From Mycosarcoma maydis (Eukaryota > Basidiomycota > Ustilaginomycetes > Ustilaginales), in the NCBI RefSeq assembly GCF_000328475.2, contig NC_026478.1:124001-188000 (forward strand): 64,000 nucleotides of DNA. Reading direction: 5' to 3'. Below are positions 1-9,977 of this stretch, in pieces (positions within the stretch are counted from its first letter, which is position 1; every line of letters starts with the position of its first letter). A program made the position numbers and the translations under genes. Under the pieces are notes generated by a model. That model was not told the origin of the DNA, did not search any database, and saw only the letters and a list, made by a program, of their open reading frames with translations.

Positions 1-1914
1 CTCAAGGTTTGGACGACTCGCGTACGTATGGGTGGTGCAAGCGCCAAGCAGGGCAGCGACGAGCTGGAACAATGGACTGGATTTTAGGCAACAAGGGAGC
101 AAGAGGAGACGAGAAATCCGAAAGGGGATGGTGACAGCCTTTGTTTCACCTGGCTCTCAACAGCGACCAACCTGCCAAGTGCTACTATGCCTTGGAGTTT
201 GTAGCTCCGCGATCAAGACATAAGTGTGCACAACATGCTGCCCGCTTGCGACCACAGTAGCCGAATTCTCGCGCTGTGTCGATCCCCTGTCGACGTTGCA
301 CAAAAGTTTTCTGGTCGCTACGTTCGTGGAGCACCGCTGAATCGACGCTTCGTGGTCGCTCGTAGTGATATTTAGCTGAACAAGCTGAACGAATCTATTT
401 AACTGACTTGGCTGAAAGAATGGGCAGGTGAGCTTGATGGCAGTGTCAATCGAGTATGCTCTTGTCGACACTCTAGACGCTAGGACGAGGAAACTCAATC
501 GAGGATGTGGCACATTGCAAGGCGCTTCGCTTAAATCGACCGCCTGCAGCTTGACACAATCTCCGCTCTGGATTCAATTGGATAGAGACGAGGTTGGGTT
601 AAAACACGATTATATCACTCAGGATGTTTGAGCTGGATAGTGGGCATGTGCTTTTGGTGGTTGGCCTGCCTCGGTTCGTGCTCGAAACCTCATGCAGTCA
701 ACTGGTGCATGCATCAAGTCTACTTTTCCCCTTGCGCTTTCAGAAGGCCTTTTTCTCGCGCTCGTTTCAGTCACGAGTGACTCACGACTCTCAAGTCTGA
801 TACAGTGGTAGGCGCGTCCTATGCCCACAAAAAGGCGGCTCCACAAATATTCAACTCTGTACTGCACCGACTCACTCGGGTTAATGCTGCGTGTATGATT
901 TACGATTTGCAGTTGTTATTCATAGTTTTATGGAAAAGTCTCTAGAGAAGATCTTTTCCTTTCCGGAGCTCGAGGCATGCATGTGACAAATTTGAAAACT
1001 TTACCTAACTTAACGTAGTTAACATCCAAGTCTCCAATTCACGATTCGTGATTCATTATTCATGGTGGTGATGTAGATGGTGTGTTGCGCTTGGCTCAAC
1101 TGCCGTGGATTCTGACATCTCTCTCGCTCCTCCGATTTGCCCGTATACGAATGATCAGTCCCCACGGGAGCGTACTGCTTGATTTGCATCGAATCAACAG
1201 CTCGCACAAGGCAAGCGTGAAGCACTTCTTGGCAGTTGCCCCGAAACCAGCTTTGTCCCGCAGTTCCCGCCCGTCCCTTTCTCCGTTACCTCTAACCGCA
1301 GGCCAGGCACGCACCAGCACGAGGTAAACAAGTCCATCGCCCTAACTCTTGATACCAATCTATTCCCCGGCCCGTCACCATGAACATGCAGTCGAAACAG
1401 CCAGATCACAAGCGTGAATATGGCCACCTTACACTTCCAGCGCAAGCCGAATAACTCAGTTAACTTAAAAGTGTCTAATTCCTCCCACCTCCTGCAGCGG
1501 AGCATGCGAGCTGTAGGTCGTAGATCTGGGGCAACCCAATTTCGGCTTGCTTTCCTCGCTTCGACTTCTCCTGACTTTTTCGCGCGACTCCAAAATGAAG
1601 CCCGATAGCATTTGATCTCTACCCGATCTTGATGGCCCATCAACAGGCTCTCAACACAGTCGAACAACGTGATGATCAACGGAATGACGTTCGACTTTCT
1701 TCTCTCAAACCAAGAGGAAGCTCAAGCCGTCACGCATAGACGACTGCCAGTATGCTGTATCATTACACGTGAAAAGCGGCTTAAAAGCTGCAGCAAGTAG
1801 AATCGTAGCTAAAATGTATAGACAAAAACGAAAGAGCAGAGGATTGTTGCATGCGAAAGCCGAGGCGGCTATCAGCCATCAGAGGTGCGTTGAAGTCCAG
1901 GTCAGAATGGCCTC
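1..1914. other. Gene-free stretch at left edge
   Basis: I see no supportable gene in this stretch. Open frames here (for example minus 1194-1679) have no recognisable family, no low-complexity or domain pattern typical of the other genes, and lack codon bias. It contains one copy of the dispersed inverted motif ATTCACGATTCGTGATT at about 1038-1054. The downstream end probably carries the 3' untranslated region of the small membrane protein gene that ends at 1915. Confidence 0.5.
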
Positions 1915-2358
1915 TTACACGTTGTTACTTTCTGCTGGCTTCCTGTCATCCCTCGGAACGTATGCAGGAGGAGGAGGACCAGGTGGCGGGGCGTAGAGCG
2001 ACGCATCGCCGCCGTTGTTGGCAGGTGTCCCGCCAGAAGGGAGGCCATATGCCTGTCCAGTGTATGGCTGTTGTCCATATGGCTGTCCATATGGCTGTCC
2101 ATATGGCTGTCCATAGCCACCGCCGCCGCCATAACCTTGTTGGTAATGTGACGGCTGGTTCTGCTGATGCATGGGAATAGTCGAGGTGGGCTGCGTCTCG
2201 AGGAATCTTCTTCTGCGTCGTCGTGCGACTAGCGAGAAGAGAATGACAAGCAAAACCACACCGACAGCAATGGCAACGCCAATGCCGATTCGTGCTCCAC
2301 GATTGAGGCCGCTATTACAAGGGTAATAACTTCTGTATCCGCCGCAATAGTACGACAT
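1915..2358 (-). CDS. Small single-pass membrane protein, RCR-like
   Basis: A 147-residue protein. It starts with a short Cys- and Tyr-containing N-terminus, has one strong membrane segment at about residues 21-45, then a run of five or six arginines that would hold the tail in the cytosol. The tail is rich in Q, G, Y and P, with four tandem copies of a G-Q-P-Y unit, and ends with a proline run and a PPxY-type motif (PPPAY, about 129-133). This layout matches fungal RCR proteins (Rcr1/Rcr2, chitin deposition and endosomal sorting), whose PPxY motifs recruit the Rsp5 ubiquitin ligase. The frame stays open upstream to 2553, but that part has no protein character; I chose the ATG at 2358 because it places the membrane segment as expected. 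Family assignment is inference from architecture, not from a strong sequence signature. Confidence 0.6.
   Translation of the reverse strand: MSYYCGGYRSYYPCNSGLNRGARIGIGVAIAVGVVLLVILFSLVARRRRRRFLETQPTSTIPMHQQNQPSHYQQGYGGGGGYGQPYGQPYGQPYGQQPYTGQAYGLPSGGTPANNGGDASLYAPPPGPPPPAYVPRDDRKPAESNNV
2074..2115. repeat. 12-bp tandem repeat inside the RCR-like gene
   Basis: About three and a half copies of the unit CCATATGGCTGT. On the minus strand it encodes the repeated G-Q-P-Y of the cytosolic tail. The copy number of such in-frame repeats often varies between strains. Confidence 0.8.
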
Positions 2359-3497
2359 CCTGCTGCGTCCAAAAAGTTTCAGTAGGTGGGTTAATACACT
2401 TCTCCAAAGATGGCGAAGTCGTGGCGAGGTTTTCGCGCTACTTTGAATGAAAGGGTTGTCGGGGATAGATTTGCAGGCTTGATATGCAGCTTTTTGAAAT
2501 CTTTGGTAAGGAACAGTAGTCGGATGCGATTCGTTTAGCACTGGTAGGGGCAATCGTAGATGTCAATGGCGAGCAAAAGGCGTGCGAAGGTGAGGTATGG
2601 AGGATGGTTGTGAGTATAAGGGAAGTGACCTCGAGTCGAAGCTCCTGTCCATATTTTGTTTCAGGCGGGCTGAGTTGGCCACTTTCGACTGTGACTGTCC
2701 AACCAGCAATGACTCTGACGACAGGATGCCGTTGCCGCTCAGGGTTGGAAAGCGCAGCACGACGCAAGCCGGTTTGTAGCGCAGTAGCTTGGCGCTGCAG
2801 GGTCGGCTTGTCGTGTAGAGTGGAGGTGACCGAGACACTGTTACAGCGCCTTTTCCAGAACGCCAAGCCAACTTTTGTGCCAGTCAACAAGTTGAAATCA
2901 TCCGACAAGCCGCCTTCTCAGCAGTCTATCCGAGATGAGATTCCGAACTAGCGTCAAGTTAATTCCGCCATTTGGCACACGGCACACGCGCTGCGAAAAT
3001 GTTTGACTAAAAAACACGAAAGCGGTGCAGCTCTGTCACATGCTTACTTACAACTACACAGCCCTTTCACCGTCTTGAGTGACTTGTGACCTTGGACGTG
3101 TCGCTCTAATAATAACCTAGTTAGATGGTTCGCCTCTCCGTACTAATCAGCGCTCCTCGCAAACGTTGAAAACACGACGTCATATCGGCATCTGCTGAGC
3201 GCCAAACCTCTTGGGCTGCAATCCACGTCACATCATCTTAGACCCTTTCGAGCTAGCGAACGACGTTTTGTCGCTTCGCTTCGATCTTTTCTAGCGCGAA
3301 AGTTTCGAAACACTTTTCCGATGGAGAAAGCGCTTGTTTCCTGGCGGGCTGGTCACACTTTTCGATGAGATTCGTGATTACAAATCACACACAAGACGAG
3401 ATAGCAGCGCACATGCAGAAAATGCCCTTGGTATCATGAAGGCTTCTATTAGAAGACGAACCGTTGTAGCTCAAAGAGATCATCCAAGTGGAGACGA
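2359..3497. other. Intergenic, no gene seen
   Basis: Holds the upstream region of the RCR-like gene and the 3' side of the lactone oxidase gene. The 156-codon minus frame at 2438-2908 and its plus-strand counterparts show no domain or compositional signal of coding and were not annotated. Confidence 0.5.
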
Positions 3498-5585
3498 TTA
3501 CAAACGACTTTTGAACACACGCGTGTCATTGCCATCGCCGATACGACCCAGCAGATGTCTTGCTACGTAGGGGTTCACAAACACCTCTTGGGGATCGTAC
3601 CTCTGTCGTGTCGCCAAAAAGTCATGCCAGTGCGGATAGAGCTGCGATAGCTCGGTAGGCGAGCACGAGTGCGCTTTTGCCCAGTGCGGGCGACCCGAAT
3701 AGTGGCGCATGAGCGCCTCAAACTTGGCAAACAGCTGTCGATAGCGAACGGGACGGTTGTACGGTCGATACTGTACGATGCCTATGTAGCACGTCTTGCG
3801 TCCCTGTGCGTGACTGAGCCAGATAGCATCTGCGTCGGCAAATCGGATCTCGACCGGGAAATGGATTCGATCGCCATCGGAGGCAGCTTGCTCCTCATCG
3901 AGCCAGTCACGCATGGCTCGGATCGCAGCAGCGGCTCGGTTCAACGGGATCGCCCATTCGTCCGTGTATTGCGGGAAGAGGCAATCCATGTTGAAGATCC
4001 GGTCGGACCGGCCCACTTCTGACCAGACGGGGTTGCCCACCGTCAGCGGACGTGGTGCAGCCGAGTCAGGAGGGAATGTGTTCAAGCTGCCCACTGGGAC
4101 GCTGCTCTGCAGCCACAAGAGCGAAGGTTCGCTTTCAGCATAGCCACCAACATTGCCGTTGTGCGCAAGCGATTGACCAATGTCACGGATGAGAAGCTGT
4201 TGTTGTTCATCGCGGCTGCCTGCCGTATCCGAGGTGGACGATGCAATTGTCACAGGCTCAGTGGCTGGACTTTCCGTCGCCGCTGCGATCTGGTTTCTCG
4301 GCGGTGTCGTCATCCGCGATGAGTTCGACTCTGGAATGGCTGGATGAGTCAGAGCGTGGATCCAACGCACGGCCGGATGAGGCCATTGACGGTTGAATCG
4401 CGATGTGTAAAGCAGAAACTCGGTAAGACGATGGCCAACCAATGATGCTTTTACGCGCGCCGTCAGTGACCGAGGGGCAGAGACGGGTTCCGTGGAGCGA
4501 TTCGCACGGAGCAGGGTGATGCGCTTGACTTGCGGAAACCACATGAGTCGGACGTGCTGCGCCGAGCCCACCACCTGCTCCAATGCAAGCTGAGCTTGCC
4601 TGGTCTCTTGGTCGTCCTCTGGATCCGCTCGCGCGAGCTGATCAACGTCGCGATTGGCTCCAAGCCGAATAGGATGGACCTCGGCAGCATCTGCAGAGCG
4701 ATATGAGGGGCGATAATTGTCCGAGCACGCTGGCAGTCGCTTGTTTTTGCTCAAAAGGCTACCGAGGGATGCATCAGGATTTACATAGGAGCTCTTGGAC
4801 ACGGCAGGAAAGCCGGTCTTGGTACCAAAGAGCGAGTCAAAGGTGAGCTCTTCCGAGTACTGCTTGAGGTTGAACGCGTTCTGTACGCGAAGCGTCACAG
4901 AAGTGATCAGGCCGGTAGAGCCAAGACCACAGAGGGTAGCGTTGAAAAGTTCTGCATTTTGCTCGTGGCTGCACGTGAGATGCTGAGTTCCTTCTGGTAG
5001 CGGACAAAGGATGGTAAGCTGCGAGACGTAGGATGAGACGACGGGAAAAAGGATACCAGTACCATGCGTTGCTGTGGAGATGAGACCGGCGATGGTCTGT
5101 TCAGAGATCGAGCCGACGTTGCACATAGCCAGACGAGGCTGAGTCGAGTCGAGCGCCTCATGAATATCGGAGATGTAGGTGCCTGCAAGGGCTGTAATGG
5201 TATATGCCGAGTGATTGATGTCCACGACACCCTTCAGTCCTTCCATGCGCATCGCCCAACCGGTGGTGAAAGGCAAATCGCTTGGGCTATGAGCTCGTCC
5301 GATGGCTCGAAGCTGCGCACCTTGACGCCGAGCCAGCTCTACAATCACAGCACAGTGTGTCACTGTTGTCGGGGCGAACACTCTTGCGGGTGTGCTCACG
5401 AAGGATTTTCCCCAATTCTGAAATCTGGCTTTGGGTGATCTTGCCGGCACTATGATAGGCTGAGTCAGCCTTTCCAGCTCGGCCGTAGAGCGTAAGAGGA
5501 TGCCGGCGTCCACCGTTGTCAAGGCACTTTGCTGCATCTGCGCCGAATTCGAAGGGTTGAGCATCATCTTGGATGTGGAAGCCAT
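3498..5585 (-). CDS. ALO1: D-arabinono-1,4-lactone oxidase
   Basis: FAD enzyme that oxidises D-arabinono-1,4-lactone to D-erythroascorbate, the fungal ascorbate analogue, normally at the mitochondrial outer membrane. Seen in sequence: the N-terminal FNW-type block (FQNWGKSF, about 55-62), the FAD loop GRAHSPSD with His at about residue 99 in the position that links FAD covalently in this family, the ISTATHGTG block (about 169-177), and the C-terminal GRPHWAKAH signature at about 631-639 followed by the VFVNPYV end. Length is 695 residues against about 525-560 for yeast-type enzymes; the excess is polar, low-complexity sequence between the FAD domain and the ALO domain (roughly residues 260-500). 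The frame is open to 5666 but begins with GTG; the first in-frame ATG is at 5585. An upstream intron cannot be excluded. Confidence 0.88.
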   Translation of the reverse strand: MASTSKMMLNPSNSAQMQQSALTTVDAGILLRSTAELERLTQPIIVPARSPKARFQNWGKSFVSTPARVFAPTTVTHCAVIVELARRQGAQLRAIGRAHSPSDLPFTTGWAMRMEGLKGVVDINHSAYTITALAGTYISDIHEALDSTQPRLAMCNVGSISEQTIAGLISTATHGTGILFPVVSSYVSQLTILCPLPEGTQHLTCSHEQNAELFNATLCGLGSTGLITSVTLRVQNAFNLKQYSEELTFDSLFGTKTGFPAVSKSSYVNPDASLGSLLSKNKRLPACSDNYRPSYRSADAAEVHPIRLGANRDVDQLARADPEDDQETRQAQLALEQVVGSAQHVRLMWFPQVKRITLLRANRSTEPVSAPRSLTARVKASLVGHRLTEFLLYTSRFNRQWPHPAVRWIHALTHPAIPESNSSRMTTPPRNQIAAATESPATEPVTIASSTSDTAGSRDEQQQLLIRDIGQSLAHNGNVGGYAESEPSLLWLQSSVPVGSLNTFPPDSAAPRPLTVGNPVWSEVGRSDRIFNMDCLFPQYTDEWAIPLNRAAAAIRAMRDWLDEEQAASDGDRIHFPVEIRFADADAIWLSHAQGRKTCYIGIVQYRPYNRPVRYRQLFAKFEALMRHYSGRPHWAKAHSCSPTELSQLYPHWHDFLATRQRYDPQEVFVNPYVARHLLGRIGDGNDTRVFKSRL

Positions 5586-6258
5586 CCTTCTTGACGTTGG
5601 AATCCTCGATGTCGTGTTGTTGCCGTTGCCGCGATTCGCTAGCCAAAGGGGAAAAAGTGGAGTCACTAGTTAAAGTCAACGCAAGTGCTCTTGAAAGTAC
5701 CGGAAGTACGTGGTGTAGAGGGAAACAGCAGCATTCGGATGGGGCAAGTAGGTCGATGTTTCCGCCGTGTCGAGTTACAGGGTTGCACGCGTCTACCAGT
5801 TCATCTGAGCTCGGTTCAGCGATGCAACAATCGTGAATGTGAATAGGCTATCGGTCAATCGATCAGTTCGAGCAAAGAGGAGCCTCCAGGTTGCCCAAAT
5901 CGACGTTGTGCCAAGCTTACTTAAGTAAAACTTGCTTCAAGCGCTCGAGGCTTGACTTTGGCTTGCACTTGCTGAGCAAAGACGAGAAGGTTTCATAAAA
6001 AGAAAAGGGTCCGCGCTGGGGCCGCCAAACCACAAACCACAAACACAAGGAAATATTCGGGTGCCTGTCGGCGGCTGAGCACTTGACGGTCAAGGTGGAG
6101 GTTATACTGCAGAACTTCTCGCACGTATAGGTTCAGGAAAAGCAGACAGACATTCACGATTCGTGATTTCTGAGGTGGGGCGCGTAAAGTCTCTGAAATT
6201 CACGAATCGATCGACTCACACCAGACAACCTCTGAACCTCGCTGTCGGAGACGACAAG
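5586..6258. other. Divergent intergenic region
   Basis: Upstream region shared by the lactone oxidase gene (minus) and the orphan protein gene (plus). It contains the inverted motif ATTCACGATTCGTGATTT at about 6153-6170, only about 90 bp before the plus-strand start codon. No other gene is visible. Confidence 0.5.
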
Positions 6259-6750
6259 ATGAAGGAACCGCAAGATCGTCGCGCAGTCGAGAGCGATGAC
6301 ACTGAATCGCTCGCCTCGGACGATGTCCCCCTCGCCGTGATCAGGCCCAAGCTTGTGGAGCTTCTGGAGCGTGAGGCGAAGGGCATCTTCGCCTATGAGG
6401 CAAAGCACCCCCCAGACGACAGTGAACCACCTATCCACTTCTCTGCCTCAAAAGAGGAGATAATGAGGCCCATTCTCCAGGCACGCGCACTCCTCGGCGC
6501 CGACACCGACGACACTGATGAGATCGACGACAACTTGTCTCTACTTATCGCTGCACTAGCCAAAGAAGCCCAAGAGCTGCTTCAAATCCGCTCCCGCGAA
6601 CAGAGTCGCGGGAAAACAGTGCGAGAGCTATTCAGAGACCACGTCCAAGAGACGAGGCAGGCCATTGTCGAGCTCGTCTCACAAATCGATGATATCTCCA
6701 AGATTGTGGAATCATGTGTGGGATCTATCCATTCACCGCGATTGTCTTAG
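6259..6750 (+). CDS. Hypothetical acidic helical protein
   Basis: A 163-residue protein that I do not recognise. It is rich in D, E, K and R, has no membrane segment or signal peptide, and reads as mostly helical: a helix around residues 22-45 (IRPKLVELLEREAKGIF), a second around 65-80, a hydrophobic helix around 92-115 with alternating L, I and A, and a C-terminal coiled-coil-like helix (about 122-155). The frame is open upstream to 6163, but that part begins with GTG and overlaps the dispersed repeat motif, so I used the ATG at 6259. Even codon use and the amphipathic pattern support a real gene. It could be a small subunit of a coiled-coil complex; that is a guess. Confidence 0.55.
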   Translation: MKEPQDRRAVESDDTESLASDDVPLAVIRPKLVELLEREAKGIFAYEAKHPPDDSEPPIHFSASKEEIMRPILQARALLGADTDDTDEIDDNLSLLIAALAKEAQELLQIRSREQSRGKTVRELFRDHVQETRQAIVELVSQIDDISKIVESCVGSIHSPRLS

Positions 6751-7361
6751 TATATCGTCGCCACATGAGCCTCAAAGGGTCAGGGTTTTCTAGTCAGTCT
6801 AGCCCCAACCTCTCTTTCAGGACAAACAAAGTACGAATCCGGTGTGTGCTGTGCAATCGCTCATTCAGCATCCTTGATTTCGTACTTTAGACTCACAACG
6901 CTTCTCACGGAACTATGAACTTTGCGTTTGTGTGGCGAAATCGAAGACCTGATGTCACGCTTACACAATCGCGAAGGTTACATGATATGTGGAAGTAGAA
7001 GGGATTGGTATTCATGATTATTAGTCATGAGTAAGATCGTGTATACGACTTGGGCATGTGCGGGTGAATACTACTGGTGTTCTTTCGCGCTGGGTTGCCT
7101 ACCACATGCATTTGACGCATGGCCCACCCAATCTTGTTGATCTTCCGGGTTGCGCTGACCTCCTCGACGAGCGCATGTAGCTAGGTGACAGCGATCTTCG
7201 ATCGGGTATCTCAAAGTCTCTTCTTTTCAGAACGTGCAGGTGCGGTCAAGACCCCACTCGTGACTTTGTTTCACATCCGTCGACCTAGCTGCCGTTACCC
7301 GACACAGTTCTATGACGCTGTCGCAACATCTGCAACTCCTTTATCGTTGCATGGGTAAGGT
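6751..7361. other. Convergent intergenic region
   Basis: Lies between the 3' ends of the orphan gene (plus) and the dehydroquinase gene (minus). I see only presumptive 3' untranslated sequence and no further gene. Confidence 0.5.
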
Positions 7362-8037
7362 TTACGAGAATCCACCCTGTTTGAGCTTTTCAACGACCGA
7401 CCAGATAGCTGCCGTATAGCCGAGTGTGCCCAGTCCAACAATGACACCTTGCGCCACATCCGAAAGGTATGAATGATGTCGGAAAGGTTCCCTGGCGTGG
7501 ATGTTGGAGATCTAACAAGCGTAAGGGTTTCTGATAGTGGTCAACATGAGAAGCCTGGTTCGTTTCGGCAGAACTGACCATGGTTTCGTCCATAAATTCC
7601 TTGTCTCTTTTGGGAGGTTGCGACTTACATGAACTTCGATAAACGGAACTCGGACGCCAGTCAGCGCATCTCGAATCGCTACACTTGTGTGCGTATATGC
7701 TCCAGCGTTGATAATGATGGCCGTTGTGCCGTCTGTACGAGCCGCGTGGATACGGTCCACAATGACGCCTTCGTGATTAGATTGAAACCCTTCAAAGTCA
7801 AAGCCGAGCTCATTGCACTGTCGTCTAGCATTCTCCTCGATATCAGAGAGCGTTTCGCTTCCGTACCTGTTTGGTCAGTGTAGTAGCTCGAACGGGCTCA
7901 GCGATGTGGTATAGATATGGACAGCGCTGATCGATTCTGTTGACTCACTTTTCAGGCTCTCTCGTCCCGAGGAGATTTAAATTCGGCCCGTTGATGAGCA
8001 AGATGCTGCGCTTGGTGGGTGCTGCGTTGGTCGTCAT
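7362..8037 (-). CDS. aroQ: Type II 3-dehydroquinate dehydratase, 3 exons
   Basis: Interconverts 3-dehydroquinate and 3-dehydroshikimate. In fungi the type II enzyme usually serves quinate catabolism, while the biosynthetic activity is the type I domain of AROM. Reconstructed exons on the minus strand: 8037-7949, 7866-7629 and 7511-7362, giving 158 residues. Introns are 82 nt (GTGAGT...CAG) and 117 nt (GTAAGT...TAG); the joins restore the family blocks exactly. Seen: [13 protein letters not shown] (residues 15-27) with catalytic Arg26 and Tyr31, the FQSNHEG block, [23 protein letters not shown], and [16 protein letters not shown] with the catalytic His. Length is normal for the family (about 150). 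A GGT triplet run lies just upstream of the ATG. No other quinate-pathway gene is adjacent. Confidence 0.93.
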
Positions 8038-8541
8038 GAGGTGGGTAGTGCCGTCAAGAGCCTTTCGTTCCTTTTGGTGGTGGTGGTGGTGGTGGTAGAG
8101 CAGTAGCGGCAACTCGCACAGCTCTCCACGAATCACCTGCAAGTCAAGTTTCGCTGACCGTCGTCCACTTTTTTCAATCTTGAATCATGGGGCTCCGACA
8201 CATCTTGGCTATGCAGTTCAGAGCGGGGTAAGGTTTGCGTCCGGAAGAAAGTAAAAGCGGATCCATATTCGTGACTTGGTGTGTCTCCACAACTCCGAAA
8301 ACAAATCGTAAAATAACCGAACACCGAGTGATTCACGTGATTGATCCGCCTGTAACCGCGCCTCAAACATCCTCGCCAGTCACGAGTGACGCTTAAACCG
8401 CGTGGTTCGCCTTGTTTCGACCGCTGAGCTCAAACTCGTTGGGCTCGCATACACATCGGATCTTCCTCAGGACAAGTAGACATAATGGGTTGCAGGCGAA
8501 AAAAAGGTCTGATATGCCTTGATACATGCGCAGGTTGTGAT
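8038..8541. other. Intergenic with a triplet run
   Basis: Upstream region of the dehydroquinase gene and downstream of the secreted protein gene. A (GGT)n run sits at about 8075-8096, in the likely 5' untranslated leader of the dehydroquinase transcript. No gene seen. Confidence 0.5.
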
Positions 8542-9648
8542 TCATGGCTTCACGGGATGAGGGAGACCCTTTCCGCCGGCTTCCGGGTTAGGGCTGAGCA
8601 AAAGATGACCATGCGACTGGAGCAACACCTTGTCTCCAGGACTAGGAACAGGCTGAGGGAATTCAGGACTAGGATCGACACCATAAACACCGACAAACAT
8701 GTTGGTGTTGAACATCTTCTGACATGCGTTGGGCTTGAAAGGTCTGGCGCTAACATCTCGCTGGGCGCAGGCATGCAATTCGTTGGCATTCAAGTCGTAG
8801 TAGATCGGGCTAAAGACGGTATCGATAGTAGGTCCCTTCGGTTGGATCGCTTTGTACGACTTGAAGCTGGTCTTGCGGAGAGGTGTGCACTGCATGGTGC
8901 TGTAGAGCTGCTTCTCGGCCGGGCCCGTGCAGTCGTCGGTGGAGTACAGGAGCAACACTGCTCCTCCGGCGTACGATGCTTGTTCAAGGCAGATCGGTCG
9001 AGTGCGGCCGCTTGCGGTACCTCGTGATCGCCTCTTGTGGCGCGCATCCGTGCTGGCATGAGCGCATTGAGCGACCCCATTCTTGATGGGAATGTTGTCT
9101 GGGTTCCACACATAGCCCCCTTGATTTGTAATGGAGTCAACCCTAGCCGTCCATACCCCCACTTCGTGCACATCAAGGTTGGGCAATGTGATACAGTCTT
9201 TCGTCTTGAATGCATCGTAGACCTTTGAAGACGACATCCATGCCGTGTTTTGAACAACACCGTCCGACTCTTCTTCTTTAGCAAAGCCGATGCCGATTCC
9301 CTGAACTGCAGCGAGCACGCGCATCGAACCCAGAGGTCGCTTCAACGAGTGAGCCACTGTGCCTTCCCAAATCATCTGCTCGTTGCCCTTGATCATCGCC
9401 TGCGGTGTGGTACGAGCGAGCTCAAGAGGTTTGTTGCAACTAGCATCCTCGAAAAACGCGACGTGGACGATTGGACAGTTTGCAGGGTCCGTAGCGTAGT
9501 CGTGATAGCAGTTTGATCCGTCCTGGGCGGAACTGCGCTTGTCTAGTGGCATCCACGAGTGCTGCAAGCTGCCTAGTACGCACCAGGGCAGGATGGCTGC
9601 AACAAGGAGCAGTGTCGAGAGCAACGAGCTTTGTGTAGGGTTCGGCAT
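8542..9648 (-). CDS. Secreted cysteine-rich protein, candidate effector
   Basis: A 368-residue protein without a family I can name. Residues 1-26 form a clear signal peptide (polar start, LLSTLLLVAAIL core, cleavage after VLG). A Leu-Asp-Lys-Arg site at 35-38 looks like a Kex2 cleavage point, as in many smut secreted proteins. The mature part has ten cysteines, an even number suited to disulfides, no membrane segment and no GPI tail; the C-terminus is rich in Pro and Gly. The frame is open upstream to 9774, but that stretch is basic and lacks coding character, and the ATG at 9648 places the signal peptide at the N-terminus. Function unknown: it could be a plant-facing effector or a cell-wall protein. 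Confidence 0.72.
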   Translation of the reverse strand: MPNPTQSSLLSTLLLVAAILPWCVLGSLQHSWMPLDKRSSAQDGSNCYHDYATDPANCPIVHVAFFEDASCNKPLELARTTPQAMIKGNEQMIWEGTVAHSLKRPLGSMRVLAAVQGIGIGFAKEEESDGVVQNTAWMSSSKVYDAFKTKDCITLPNLDVHEVGVWTARVDSITNQGGYVWNPDNIPIKNGVAQCAHASTDARHKRRSRGTASGRTRPICLEQASYAGGAVLLLYSTDDCTGPAEKQLYSTMQCTPLRKTSFKSYKAIQPKGPTIDTVFSPIYYDLNANELHACAQRDVSARPFKPNACQKMFNTNMFVGVYGVDPSPEFPQPVPSPGDKVLLQSHGHLLLSPNPEAGGKGLPHPVKP

Positions 9649-9977
9649 CTTGACTGAGCTTTCTAGGGTGTTTTGACTCTCTTTGGTCGTTGGACTCTTC
9701 GAGGTCTTGCAGCGATGTGTCCCGGCCTTTTTAATCTTTTTCAGCTCCATTGCGAGTGTCTTAGGTACCATCATTCACGGGGCGTGCCTCCAGCAGTCGC
9801 TAGAGGTCAGCGAACTGAGGCATTCAAGATAGACTTCATTTGTGGCGTCAAACCCACCTGTAGCCACCCACTATCAGCCTTTGCTCAGATACATGTCCTC
9901 CCTTCATCTCGCGCCGACACAAACACAGCCGCAGCCCACAGGCGCAAACGATGTTGAATTCAGACGGTTGATTTCGT
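9649..9977. other. Short intergenic region
   Basis: Promoter side of the secreted protein gene and 3' side of the EI24-type gene, both on the minus strand. Nothing else is seen. Confidence 0.5.

Noticed and set aside
1194..1679. 161-codon minus-strand frame near the left edge
   Set aside because: No family, signal peptide or membrane pattern, and composition does not resemble the neighbouring genes.
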